From an uncultured Sulfitobacter sp. (GTDB lineage: Bacteria > Pseudomonadota > Alphaproteobacteria > Rhodobacterales > Rhodobacteraceae): 13,372 nucleotides of DNA. A model generated the notes under the pieces. That model saw only the letters and a program-made list of their open reading frames with translations. It ran no database searches and was not told the origin of the DNA. Position 1 is the stretch's first letter. Every line of letters begins with the position of its first letter. Positions 1 through 6,998 of the stretch are shown here, in pieces. Position numbers and translations under genes: made by a program. The stretch lies in NCBI GenBank assembly GCA_937923365.1, contig CALAIJ010000340.1, positions 1 to 13,372 of the forward strand, given 5' to 3'.

Positions 1-981
1 ACGCTTTGGGTCGTGTCCATTCTGGTGTTTGCCATCATCAACCTACCGCCCGGCGATTACCTGTCCAACCAGATCGCAGAGCTGCGCGCCACAGGTCAGG
101 CCGAAGGTGTGGCCAAGGCCGAATTTTTGCGCACGGAATACGCGCTGGACCGGCCCCTGTGGGAGCAATACTTTATCTGGGTCGGCTTCATGCCGGGGCC
201 TTTGGGATTTTCGGGTCTCATCCAGGGCGACTTTGGCTGGTCTTTCGAATTTGACCGCCCCGTTGGCGACATCGTGGGCGACGCGCTTTGGCTGACAGTT
301 CTGGTAAACCTTGCCGCGGTTCTGTTCGTCTATCTGGTCGCACTTCCGCTTGGGGTCCTTGCCGCAGCGAAATCAGAGACCTGGGTGGATTACACCGCCG
401 GATTTGTCGGGTACCTCGGCCTTGCCACGCCCAACTTTTTGCTGGCGCTGATCCTGTTTTACTACGGCCACAAGTACTTCGATCTGCCCATTGGGGGCCT
501 GATGGACCCCTCATTCGAAGGGCAACCCATGTCATGGGACAAGGTGAAATCGATCCTTGTGCACATGATCGTGCCGACCTTTGTGATCGGCACGTCAGGG
601 GCTGCCGCGATGATGCAGCGCCTGCGCGCCAACATGCTGGACGAGCTGAGCAAGCCTTACGTCGAGACCGCCAAGGCGAAAGGCATGGCCCCCTCGCGTC
701 TTTTGGCAAAGTACCCGTTGCGCATGGCGTTCAACCCCTTCGTGGCGGACATCGGCAACCTGCTGCCCTCGATGGTCTCGGGCTCCGTTCTGGTCTCGGT
801 CGTACTGGGGCTGCAAACCATCGGGCCGTATCTGCTGACGGCGCTGAAATCCCAAGACCAGTTCCTTGCGGGATTTGTCCTGATGTTCGTGGCCTTGCTG
901 ACACTGATCGGCACGATGATCTCGGATCTGCTGCTGGTCCTGCTTGATCCGCGCATCCGGTATGGAGGGCGCGGATCATGA
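1..981 (+). CDS. ABC transporter permease, DppB/OppB type (5' partial)
   Basis: Inner-membrane permease of a dipeptide/oligopeptide/nickel-type (also some oligosaccharide) ABC importer. The frame is open from base 1, and the first visible residues (TLWVVSILVFAIINLPPGDY) belong to the first membrane helix and the conserved PPGDY turn of DppB-like proteins, so only some 15-20 N-terminal residues should be missing. The GTG at base 13 lies inside that helix and is not the real start. Several hydrophobic segments follow. The cytoplasmic EAA loop that contacts the ATPase is visible around bases 658-720 (YVETAKAKGMAPSRLLAKYPLR). The C-terminus (LLLVLLDPRIRYG) is typical of the family. The TGA overlaps the ATG of the next permease by 4 bases, so the two proteins very likely form the heterodimeric channel. 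The substrate cannot be read from the permease alone. The family call is firm. Confidence 0.93.
   Translation, partial: TLWVVSILVFAIINLPPGDYLSNQIAELRATGQAEGVAKAEFLRTEYALDRPLWEQYFIWVGFMPGPLGFSGLIQGDFGWSFEFDRPVGDIVGDALWLTVLVNLAAVLFVYLVALPLGVLAAAKSETWVDYTAGFVGYLGLATPNFLLALILFYYGHKYFDLPIGGLMDPSFEGQPMSWDKVKSILVHMIVPTFVIGTSGAAAMMQRLRANMLDELSKPYVETAKAKGMAPSRLLAKYPLRMAFNPFVADIGNLLPSMVSGSVLVSVVLGLQTIGPYLLTALKSQDQFLAGFVLMFVALLTLIGTMISDLLLVLLDPRIRYGGRGS
964..969 (+). promoter_or_regulatory. Shine-Dalgarno GGAGGG for the second permease
   Basis: GGAGGG lies 8 bases before the ATG at 978 and inside the end of the upstream permease gene. It supports 978 as the start and fits coupled translation of the two permeases. 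Confidence 0.75.
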
Positions 982-2126
982 GCAATGAAGATCGCTTTGT
1001 CGACGACGCGCCGTGGGTGGACGAGGCGGACGCCTCTGCACCCGAACGCTCGGAAATGGACGCGCCGGGCTGGCGCCTGACATGGCGCAAGTTCCGCAAG
1101 CACCGGCTGGCGCTGATCTCGGGTATCTTCCTGCTGACCTGCTATCTGATCTTGCCCATCGCAGGCTTCATCGCGCCCTATACCCCGAACGAGCGCAGTG
1201 CGGATTACCTGTACGCGCCGCCGCAAAGCATCAATCTGTGGCACGAGGGCAGCTTTGTCGGGCCCTACGTCTACCCCATCACCGCCACCGCAGACCTTGA
1301 GAACTTCCGCTGGACCTACAGTACGGACACAACCACGCCGATGCGGCTGAAATGGCTGTGCGAAGGGGATGAATATAACCTGCTCGGGCTGATCCCCTCG
1401 GACACCCATCTGTTTTGCGCGCCTGAAGGGGCGACGGTCTTTCTGTGGGTGTCGGACAGATTGGGGCGCGATGTGTTCAGCCGCATCCTTTATGGCGCGC
1501 AGCTGTCCCTGACAGTGGGCATCATCGGCATCACCGTCAGCTTCCTTCTGGGCATCACCTTTGGCGCTATGGCGGGCTATTTCGGCGGGCGCACCGACTG
1601 GATCGTGAACCGCGTGATCGAAATTCTGCGGTCCTTGCCGGAGCTGCCGCTTTGGCTGGCGCTTTCAGCAGCGGTGCCGTCAAACTGGGGGCCTGTCGCG
1701 GTGTTCTTCATCATCTCGATTATTCTAGGCATACTCGACTGGCCGGGGCTTGCCCGTGCGGTGCGGTCCAAGTTCCTTTCCTTGCGAGAAGAGGAATACG
1801 TCAAAGCCGCCGAGATGATGGGGGCCAAACCGTCCCGCGTGATCCGGCGTCATTTGCTGCCCAACTTCATGAGCCACCTGATCGCCAGTGCGACCCTGTC
1901 GATCCCTGCGATGATCCTTGGCGAAACGGCGCTTAGCTATCTGGGTCTGGGCCTGCGCGCACCTGCGGTCAGTTGGGGTGTGATGCTGAACGATGCGCAA
2001 AACCTTGCAAGCATCGAGATATACTGGTGGACCGCCATTCCAATGTTGCCGATCATCGTGGTGGTGCTGGCCTTCAACTTCCTTGGCGACGGGCTGCGCG
2101 CCTCACTGGACCCTTACAAAGGTTAA
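978..2126 (+). CDS. ABC transporter permease, DppC/OppC type
   Basis: Second inner-membrane permease of the same importer, 382 residues, longer than the roughly 300 of E. coli DppC. An acidic, probably cytoplasmic N-terminus (residues 1-40) precedes the first membrane helix (about 44-66, ending FIAPYTP). A long loop of about 100 residues (67-165) should face the periplasm and carries two cysteines (C128, C147). The remaining helices start near residue 172. The EAA loop is at about 274-296 (YVKAAEMMGAKPSRVIRRHL), and the family's C-terminal signature is clear (ETALSYLGLGLRAP, then FLGDGLRASLDPYKG). The start overlaps the previous stop (ATGA) and has a good ribosome site. The gene is the last of its operon: a terminator follows and the next gene is convergent, so the ATPase and binding-protein genes must lie upstream or elsewhere. 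Known relatives import peptides, opines or oligosaccharides; the substrate here is undetermined. Confidence 0.94.
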   Translation: MSNEDRFVDDAPWVDEADASAPERSEMDAPGWRLTWRKFRKHRLALISGIFLLTCYLILPIAGFIAPYTPNERSADYLYAPPQSINLWHEGSFVGPYVYPITATADLENFRWTYSTDTTTPMRLKWLCEGDEYNLLGLIPSDTHLFCAPEGATVFLWVSDRLGRDVFSRILYGAQLSLTVGIIGITVSFLLGITFGAMAGYFGGRTDWIVNRVIEILRSLPELPLWLALSAAVPSNWGPVAVFFIISIILGILDWPGLARAVRSKFLSLREEEYVKAAEMMGAKPSRVIRRHLLPNFMSHLIASATLSIPAMILGETALSYLGLGLRAPAVSWGVMLNDAQNLASIEIYWWTAIPMLPIIVVVLAFNFLGDGLRASLDPYKG

Positions 2127-2138
2127 GCGCATGAAAAA

Positions 2139-2160
2139 GGCGGGGGCGTCAGCCCCCGCC
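2139..2160 (-). terminator. Intrinsic terminator, probably bidirectional
   Basis: A perfect 9-bp GC-rich stem (GGCGGGGGC at 2139-2147, GCCCCCGCC at 2152-2160) has a 4-base loop. Read on the minus strand it is followed directly by TTTTT (plus-strand AAAAA at 2134-2138), the classical Rho-independent layout for the minus-strand hydrolase gene. Read on the plus strand the same stem follows the permease stop by 12 bases but has no U-tract, so it should act more weakly there. It sits between two convergent genes 69 bases apart. Confidence 0.85.
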
Positions 2161-2167
2161 TGCCCGG

Positions 2168-2189
2168 TCGGATGCCGCAAGGCATCCGA
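2168..2189. repeat. Perfect inverted repeat (hairpin) beside the terminator
   Basis: TCGGATGCC (2168-2176) and GGCATCCGA (2181-2189) form a 9-bp perfect stem with loop GCAA, a GNRA-type tetraloop in plus-strand RNA. It starts 7 bases after the terminator stem and ends 6 bases from the stop of the hydrolase gene. It may be a second terminator stem, a 3'-end stabiliser for either transcript, or a copy of a genomic repeat. No T-run follows it on either strand. Confidence 0.6.
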
Positions 2190-2195
2190 AATCAA

Positions 2196-2972
2196 TCATC
2201 CATACCAAGGTGCAATTTTGACTTCGGTATCGCCCGTTACCATCTTGGCAAAAGCTTCGGGATCTTGCGTGCCGCCATCCTTGCCACGGAAGTGGTAGGG
2301 ATAGACGTATTTCGGCCCGAACTCCGACACGGCAGAAGCTGCCGCATTCGCGTCCATGGTGAAGGGCAGGTTCATGCAGACAAATGCCACGTCAATGTCC
2401 TTGAGCGCGCGCATCTCGGGGATGTCTTCGGTGTCGCCAGAGATATACACGCGGAAGCCCGCAAAGTTCAGCACATAGCCGTTGTCGCGGCCTTCAGGGT
2501 GAAACTTCTTGCGCTCTTCCGTAAGGTTGTAGGCAGGGATCGCCTCAATGGACAGCGCGTTGAAATTCTCGGTGCCACCGTTGGCGACTTCGACGGCCTT
2601 GGCCTGCATCTCTTCGCTGAGCTTGGCATAGACGGCAGGGTTGGTGATCAACTTGGTATTCTCGCCCACGACAGCCGCCAGCGTATCGGCGTTGTAGTGG
2701 TCGCCGTGCTCGTGGGTGATCAGCACCAGATCAGCGGCGGGTTTGTCCGCAAAGTTCGCAGGCTCGCCGACCGGATCGACATAGATCGTGCCGACAGGCG
2801 TCTCCATCACAAAGGTCGCGTGGGACATCGGATGCACGGTGATCTTCTCGCCCGTAGGTGTTTCGAATGAATTGGACGCGTGTGCCGCGGCCATGGCGCC
2901 ATAGGGCAGCAATGTGATCGCACCTGCAGCGGCGGCCGAGGTGGCAAGGAAGTGACGGCGGGTCTGGGTCAT
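2196..2972 (-). CDS. Tat-exported metallo-beta-lactamase-fold hydrolase
   Basis: Predicted periplasmic metal-dependent hydrolase of the MBL superfamily, 258 residues from the chosen start. The N-terminus carries a twin-arginine signal (TRRHFLATS, residues 4-12), an alanine-rich hydrophobic stretch and a likely cleavage site near AMAAAHA (26-32). The metal-binding signature HEHGDH (residues 87-92) follows strand motifs like those of UlaG/YtkL-type small hydrolases (MSHATFVMET, YVDPVG). Other probable ligands are H158, D180 (in ISGDTED) and H227 (in YPYHFRG). The ATG at 2972 was chosen because AAGGAGA lies a few bases upstream and the Tat motif follows at once; an in-frame start at 3002 would add ten residues before the signal. 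The gene lies 59 bases downstream of the channel gene on the same strand and ends at a strong terminator. Known relatives include lactonases and phosphodiesterases; the substrate here is unknown. Confidence 0.88.
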   Translation of the reverse strand: MTQTRRHFLATSAAAAGAITLLPYGAMAAAHASNSFETPTGEKITVHPMSHATFVMETPVGTIYVDPVGEPANFADKPAADLVLITHEHGDHYNADTLAAVVGENTKLITNPAVYAKLSEEMQAKAVEVANGGTENFNALSIEAIPAYNLTEERKKFHPEGRDNGYVLNFAGFRVYISGDTEDIPEMRALKDIDVAFVCMNLPFTMDANAAASAVSEFGPKYVYPYHFRGKDGGTQDPEAFAKMVTGDTEVKIAPWYG

Positions 2973-3031
2973 GGGAAGGTCTCCTTGGGTTGTGACCCCC
3001 AACGACCTAGCGGCACCGCAGCAGTTTTCAA

Positions 3032-5485
3032 CTAGCGGTCGTCACCCTGATCCTCGGCCTCGCCCTCCAACAGCTCTTCTTCCAGCGAAGCATGGGCCGC
3101 AGCGGCGACTTTTTGCCGTTGTTCCGGCGTCAATTCTTCCGCCTTGCCGTCGGCCAGTCTGACGGTAACTTCCCGGTGCGCAAACTTGATGCCTTCACGT
3201 TCGAACAATTCGCGGATGTCCTCGTAAACCTTTTTGCGCACCAGCCATTGATCGCCCGGTTTAGTCATGAACTTGACGCGGATGATCATCGCGCTGTCCT
3301 GCATTTCGATGACGCCTTGTGATTTGAGCGGCTGGATAAAGTTGTCACCAATGACCGGATCGCTCAGCAATTCCTGACCCAGCTTCTTGATGAGCTTGCG
3401 GACCTTTTCGACGTCCGTGTCATATGTCACGCGCAGGGGCAGTTTCATCATTACCCAGTCGCGTGAATAATTGGTCATGACCTGCAATTCACCGAAAGGG
3501 ATGGTGTGCAGCGCGCCCAGGTGGTGGCGCAGCTGGAAGGACCGGACAGAGATTTTCTCAACCGTGCCCTTCACACCGCCCACGTCCAGATATTCACCTT
3601 TGCGGAACGCGTCATCGAGCAGGAAGAACGCCCCCGCAAAGACGTCACGCACCAGCGCCTGAGAGCCAAAGCCGATCGCAATGCCCACGATGCCCGCACC
3701 CGCAAAGAGCGGGCCCACGTTCACGCCCACTTCCATCAGCAGGATCAGTGTGATTGTCACGATCACCACAATCAGCATGAAGTTGCGGAACAAGGGCAGC
3801 AGCGTCGCCAGCCGCGAGGCAGAGGAGCCGCCGCCCTCGTCGCCCAGTTCTGCTTCCTCTTCATCCGGCGTTTCCTCAGCAATCTTGGTGTCGATCCAGA
3901 TGCGGAACGCGTGATAGACCACATAGCCGATAAAGATGATCACCATGATGTCCAGCAGGCGGTCCGCATAACTTTCGACCATCTTGGCGCTGTCATTGTC
4001 CCAGATGTAGAAGAACGCATAGGCGCCTGCGACAAAGGCCAGAATTCCGGCCACACGGCGAGCAAGTTCCTCGAATGTATTGAGCGTCTGGCGGCGGCCC
4101 ATGGCCGCAGCGCGCGCCTCTTCTTCGGCGATGTCCTCGTGGGTTTCGTCCAACGCCGCGGCAAGGGTCTCGGCCTCGACGCTTTGGGCGGCTTCGGCGC
4201 GTGCCAATGCCGCGGCCTGAGCTTCCTCTTCCGCGCTCAACGCGTTCAACCGCTGGATCGCGCGGGCCCGGGCAAAGCTGCGTTCAATGAAGTAATTGAT
4301 CAGCCCGTAGACCACCATGATCGTCAGCAGGATGCCATACGCACCGGCAATCAGCGGAATGGAAGACGGATTGCCCAGCACCAGATCATAGGTCAGCTCA
4401 AACCACGCAAAGAACAGGTAGAACACCACCATCGGAGCCCAGATCTTGCAAAGGATCCGCAGCGCCATGGAGCAGTGTTCAAGAGGTTTGCCATTGCGCA
4501 AGGCACGGGTGATCGCACGGTAGTTTACCGCCACCAGCAGAACGTTCAGCAGAACAAGAACCCCCGACAGGGCCGAGGCAAAGAACGCGTAGGCATCATA
4601 ATTCAGACCCAGCTCCCCGATCCAGATGCCAAAGAGGATGGCGCAGACATTCAGCGTTGCCAGCACCCAGAGCCAGCGGTGCAGGCGCTTGGCCTCGCGG
4701 TTGTTCAGCGTTGGAATGCGGTATTGCGGCAAGAACGGTGACAGGATCATCCGCCACAGGCCCGCCACAAACCGACAGGCGAAATAGCCGATGTTGATCA
4801 GCGTGACCGTGAATTGCATCGCCGTATCCTGCAACTGGCCAAAGATGATGAGCCCCAGCATATAGGCCACGGCCATCGACACCAGAATGCCGCCCACCCC
4901 GGTGACAAAGCGGAACACCAGAAAGGGCATCTTTTCGATATAGCCTTGCGGGTTCTCCAGAATGCGCCGCCGGACCGGACCGGCCATGATGCGCGCACCA
5001 TAAACGTAGTGTTCCACCAACGCGCCCGCCGCGAACATCAGCAGGCTGAGCAGCAAGGCGTTGCCAAAGGCCCAAAGCGTCCCGTCGGGGCTGGCCGCCC
5101 GCAGGATATACAGCACTTCGTTGGTGGCTACGGGCAAATCCAGCAACCGCTCCACCAAAGCCGCGCGGAAACGCACCACGCGGTCTTGCATCACCATCAG
5201 GGGCGAATGGGCATCTTCCTCGGGCACCGCATCCACACCGGCAGAGACCTCCGCAGGCTGGGACAACACATTGCCGTCACTGTCGATGACAACGACACCC
5301 ACGCCCCGTTCGGCCGCTTTGTTCAGGATGTCGTCGATGTTGCGACCGTTGCCAGCCTGATCCGCATCTTCCGCGCTGCCTTCCGTGGCTGCCAACAGGC
5401 TGGACAGCCCCTGCGCCTGCGCGTCTTGAGAGGGCAGCAGCCAGATACTTAGAACCAGTGACAGCCACAGACAGAAAGTGCGCAT
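3032..5485 (-). CDS. Large MscS-family mechanosensitive ion channel
   Basis: Inner-membrane channel that opens under membrane tension to release small solutes, 817 residues against 286 for E. coli MscS. A signal peptide (1-24, ending DAQA) leads to a periplasmic region of about 110 residues. About eleven hydrophobic segments follow (roughly 133-157, 187-215, 224-244, 270-290, 299-321, 345-368, 378-400, 473-495, 508-530, 562-588, 592-623). A charged Ala/Glu-rich helical loop (402-468, probable coiled coil) and an acidic loop (537-555) both fall on the cytoplasmic side. The last segment is the Gly/Ala-rich pore helix (GIVGIAIGFGSQALVRDVFAG), followed by the beta domain (GEYLDVGGVKGTVEKISVRS, then TNYSRDW near 671-677) and the C-terminal alpha/beta domain. 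An acidic tail of about 45 residues follows. The start is set by the signal peptide; the ribosome site (GGGGA at 5489-5493) is weak and only 3 bases away. The architecture recalls MscK/MscM-type large channels. Confidence 0.95.
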   Translation of the reverse strand: MRTFCLWLSLVLSIWLLPSQDAQAQGLSSLLAATEGSAEDADQAGNGRNIDDILNKAAERGVGVVVIDSDGNVLSQPAEVSAGVDAVPEEDAHSPLMVMQDRVVRFRAALVERLLDLPVATNEVLYILRAASPDGTLWAFGNALLLSLLMFAAGALVEHYVYGARIMAGPVRRRILENPQGYIEKMPFLVFRFVTGVGGILVSMAVAYMLGLIIFGQLQDTAMQFTVTLINIGYFACRFVAGLWRMILSPFLPQYRIPTLNNREAKRLHRWLWVLATLNVCAILFGIWIGELGLNYDAYAFFASALSGVLVLLNVLLVAVNYRAITRALRNGKPLEHCSMALRILCKIWAPMVVFYLFFAWFELTYDLVLGNPSSIPLIAGAYGILLTIMVVYGLINYFIERSFARARAIQRLNALSAEEEAQAAALARAEAAQSVEAETLAAALDETHEDIAEEEARAAAMGRRQTLNTFEELARRVAGILAFVAGAYAFFYIWDNDSAKMVESYADRLLDIMVIIFIGYVVYHAFRIWIDTKIAEETPDEEEAELGDEGGGSSASRLATLLPLFRNFMLIVVIVTITLILLMEVGVNVGPLFAGAGIVGIAIGFGSQALVRDVFAGAFFLLDDAFRKGEYLDVGGVKGTVEKISVRSFQLRHHLGALHTIPFGELQVMTNYSRDWVMMKLPLRVTYDTDVEKVRKLIKKLGQELLSDPVIGDNFIQPLKSQGVIEMQDSAMIIRVKFMTKPGDQWLVRKKVYEDIRELFEREGIKFAHREVTVRLADGKAEELTPEQRQKVAAAAHASLEEELLEGEAEDQGDDR

Positions 5486-5498
5486 AAATCCCCAACAG

Positions 5499-5517
5499 AA
5501 GGGCCGCCGTGGCCCTT
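5499..5517 (-). promoter_or_regulatory. Hairpin in the channel gene's leader
   Basis: AAGGGCC (5499-5505) and GGCCCTT (5511-5517) form a perfect 7-bp stem with a 5-base loop. It lies 14 bases before the channel start codon and 5 bases before its weak ribosome site. If transcription starts near 5515, the stem would sit at the very 5' end of the mRNA, where it could stabilise the message or affect initiation. The function is inferred from position only. Confidence 0.4.
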
Positions 5518-5521
5518 TGCC

Positions 5522-5550
5522 ACGCTAGGCCAAGCATGCGCCCAATGCAA
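5522..5550 (-). promoter_or_regulatory. Weak candidate promoter for the channel gene
   Basis: Reading the minus strand, TTGCAT (5545-5550) and TAGCGT (5522-5527) are separated by exactly 17 bases, and each matches 3 of 6 positions of the sigma-70 consensus. This would place the transcript start about 30 bases before the channel ATG. Alphaproteobacterial promoters are often degenerate, so the spacing is suggestive but the match is poor. Confidence 0.22.
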
Positions 5551-5606
5551 TTGCTGCAAGGTGCGAAACGCGCTTGCGCAAAATTGCGTGACCACGAGGC
5601 GGAGGG

Positions 5607-5627
5607 GTTTTGCACCCTCTGCAAAAC
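5607..5627. promoter_or_regulatory. Operator-like palindrome in the divergent intergenic region
   Basis: GTTTTGCA (5607-5614) and TGCAAAAC (5620-5627) are perfect inverted arms around the 5-base spacer CCCTC. An 8-bp perfect dyad of 21 bases is the usual shape of a dimeric repressor or activator site. It lies 66 bases before the dehydrogenase ATG and 121 bases from the channel ATG, where either promoter could be controlled. There is no T-run and both flanking genes point away, so a terminator is unlikely. I do not recognise the cognate regulator. Confidence 0.5.
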
Positions 5628-5681
5628 TGTGCCAGAAGGGGCTTCGGCGCTTGACGGGTGCTGTGCAGAACGAGCTACGCC

Positions 5682-5686
5682 AAGGA
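5682..5686 (+). promoter_or_regulatory. Shine-Dalgarno AAGGA deciding the dehydrogenase start
   Basis: AAGGA lies 7 bases before the ATG at 5694. It favours this ATG over the in-frame GTG at 5658, which would add twelve residues with no family similarity before the Rossmann motif. Confidence 0.75.
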
Positions 5687-5693
5687 CCCTCAG

Positions 5694-6974
5694 ATGGCCG
5701 ATCCAGACAACCGTGACCGCATCGCCGTTTTGGGCCTTGGATATGTCGGCCTGCCGCTGGCACTGGCCTTGGCGCGCCACGGCTTTGACGTGGTGGGGCT
5801 GGATACCCACGCGCCCACGGTGGCAAGCCTGAAGGCGGGACGTGACCCCAATGGCGAGGTGGCGGATGCCTCTGTTGCGGGCAGCACCGCGCAGTTCACC
5901 CACGACTCGGCTGACCTATCGACCTGCACCGCGTTCATCATTGCAGTGCCCACGCCAATCACCGACGCCAAGGCCCCCGATCTGGGACCGGTGCTGGGCG
6001 CCTGTGCGACCATCGCACCGCATCTGACCGATGGCGCCTTGGTCATTCTGGAAAGCACGGTTTACCCCGGTGTGACCGAAGAGGTCTGCGGCCCCGCACT
6101 GGCCGCAGGCAGTGGCCTTGCACCCGGCACCCAGATCAAGCTGGCCTACAGCCCCGAGCGGGTGAACCCCGGCGATGCCGAGCACTCGATGGAGAACGTG
6201 GTCAAGATTATCGCGGCACAGGACGCTGCGACACTGGACCGCGTCGAGGCAATCTATGCGCCCGTCGTCAAAGCGGGCCTGCACCGCGCGTCCTCCATCG
6301 CCACGGCAGAGGCGGCAAAAGTGATCGAGAACACACAACGCGATCTCAACATCGCATTGGTCAACGAATTCTCGCTTATCTTCTCGCGCCTTGGTCTGGA
6401 CACGCTGGAAGTGCTGGAAGCCGCGGGCACCAAGTGGAACTTCCTGCCTTTCAAGCCCGGCCTTGTCGGGGGGCACTGCATCGGCGTGGACCCCTACTAT
6501 CTGACCTACCGCGCAGAGCAGTTGGGCTATCACCCCGAAGTGATCCTTGCAGGGCGCCGGATCAACGACCAGATGGGCGCGCATGTGGCGCAAACGCTGA
6601 TCAAGGCAATGCTGGCCCGCGGCTTTGGTCTGCGCGGCGCGCGGGTGCTGGTTATGGGCTACACCTTCAAGGAAAATTGCGCCGATACACGCAACACGCG
6701 GGTGGCCGATATCGTGGCAGAACTGGCCGACTATTCGGTCGTGGCCGAAGTTCACGACCCGTGGGTCGGGGCCAGCCGCCTGCGCGACAGCCACGGCGTT
6801 CAGGCCGTCGAGACCCCCAAAACAGGGGACTACGACGCGATCATCGTGGCCGTCGGCCACCGCGAATTTGTCGAGATGGGCAGCGATGCAGTGCGCGCCT
6901 TTGGCAAAGAAGGTGCCGTGCTCTTTGACATCAAGGGCATCTTTGGCAAAGAAGGAAGCGACCTGCGGCTTTAG
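5694..6974 (+). CDS. Nucleotide-sugar dehydrogenase, TviB/WbpO type
   Basis: Cytoplasmic NAD-dependent UDP-sugar 6-dehydrogenase, 426 residues, normal for the family. It oxidises C6 of a UDP-hexose or UDP-HexNAc to the uronic acid in two steps. The N-terminal Rossmann motif is GLGYVG (14-19). The E120-containing STVYPG and the YSPERVNPG segment (152-160) follow. The central domain has the conserved lysine K209 in AAKVIENTQRDLNIALVNE. The catalytic cysteine is C262 in LVGGHCIGVDPYYL. The C-terminal domain has GYTFKENCADTRNTRV (322-337) and ends FDIKG...DLRL. The TKWNFLPFKPGLVGGHC and KENCADTRNTRV segments resemble TviB and WbpO (UDP-GlcNAc/UDP-GalNAc dehydrogenases) more than glucose-specific Ugd, so a HexNAc substrate is likely but not proven. 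It is the first gene of the glycan operon, 24 bases before the next gene, and the only sugar-nucleotide enzyme in the window. Confidence 0.93.
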   Translation: MADPDNRDRIAVLGLGYVGLPLALALARHGFDVVGLDTHAPTVASLKAGRDPNGEVADASVAGSTAQFTHDSADLSTCTAFIIAVPTPITDAKAPDLGPVLGACATIAPHLTDGALVILESTVYPGVTEEVCGPALAAGSGLAPGTQIKLAYSPERVNPGDAEHSMENVVKIIAAQDAATLDRVEAIYAPVVKAGLHRASSIATAEAAKVIENTQRDLNIALVNEFSLIFSRLGLDTLEVLEAAGTKWNFLPFKPGLVGGHCIGVDPYYLTYRAEQLGYHPEVILAGRRINDQMGAHVAQTLIKAMLARGFGLRGARVLVMGYTFKENCADTRNTRVADIVAELADYSVVAEVHDPWVGASRLRDSHGVQAVETPKTGDYDAIIVAVGHREFVEMGSDAVRAFGKEGAVLFDIKGIFGKEGSDLRL

Positions 6975-6986
6975 GCCCGCGGCGCG

Positions 6987-6991
6987 AAGGA
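6987..6991 (+). promoter_or_regulatory. Shine-Dalgarno AAGGA for the first MurG-like transferase
   Basis: AAGGA lies 7 bases before the ATG at 6999, in the only non-overlapping junction of the operon (24 bases). It fixes the start of that gene. Confidence 0.7.
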
Positions 6992-6998
6992 ACAACAG

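Larger units (their letters stand above)
5486..5693. other. Divergent intergenic region, 208 bases
   Basis: This is the largest gap in the window and must hold the promoters of the minus-strand channel gene and the plus-strand glycan operon. It contains a leader hairpin (5499-5517), short TTGC/GCAA palindromes (GCAATTGC 5547-5554, TTGCTGCAA 5551-5559, TTGCGCAA 5574-5581, then ATTGCG), the operator-like dyad (5607-5627) and the ribosome site of the dehydrogenase. No open frame with a coding look and no RNA gene were found in it. Confidence 0.7.

Noticed and set aside
2973..3002. Start of the MBL hydrolase at 3002
   Set aside because: It would put ten residues before the Tat signal and lacks the AAGGAGA site that precedes the ATG at 2972.
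3506..4741. Long plus-strand open frame opposite the channel gene
   Set aside because: It is the antisense shadow of the MscS coding region. Its His/Gln/Arg-rich translation has no recognisable domain, whereas the minus-strand protein is a clear channel.
5499..5517. AAGGGCC/GGCCCTT hairpin as a terminator
   Set aside because: It lies upstream of both divergent genes with no transcript ending there and no run of at least four T after the stem on either strand.
5651..5681. TTGACG (5651-5656) as a -35 box for the glycan operon
   Set aside because: No acceptable -10 hexamer follows at 16-18 bases. The nearest candidate (TACGCC) is 19 bases away and matches poorly, and a start there would leave almost no leader before the ribosome site.
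5658..5693. GTG at 5658 as the dehydrogenase start
   Set aside because: The extra twelve residues have no family similarity, while the ATG at 5694 has a well-spaced AAGGA and directly precedes the Rossmann strand.
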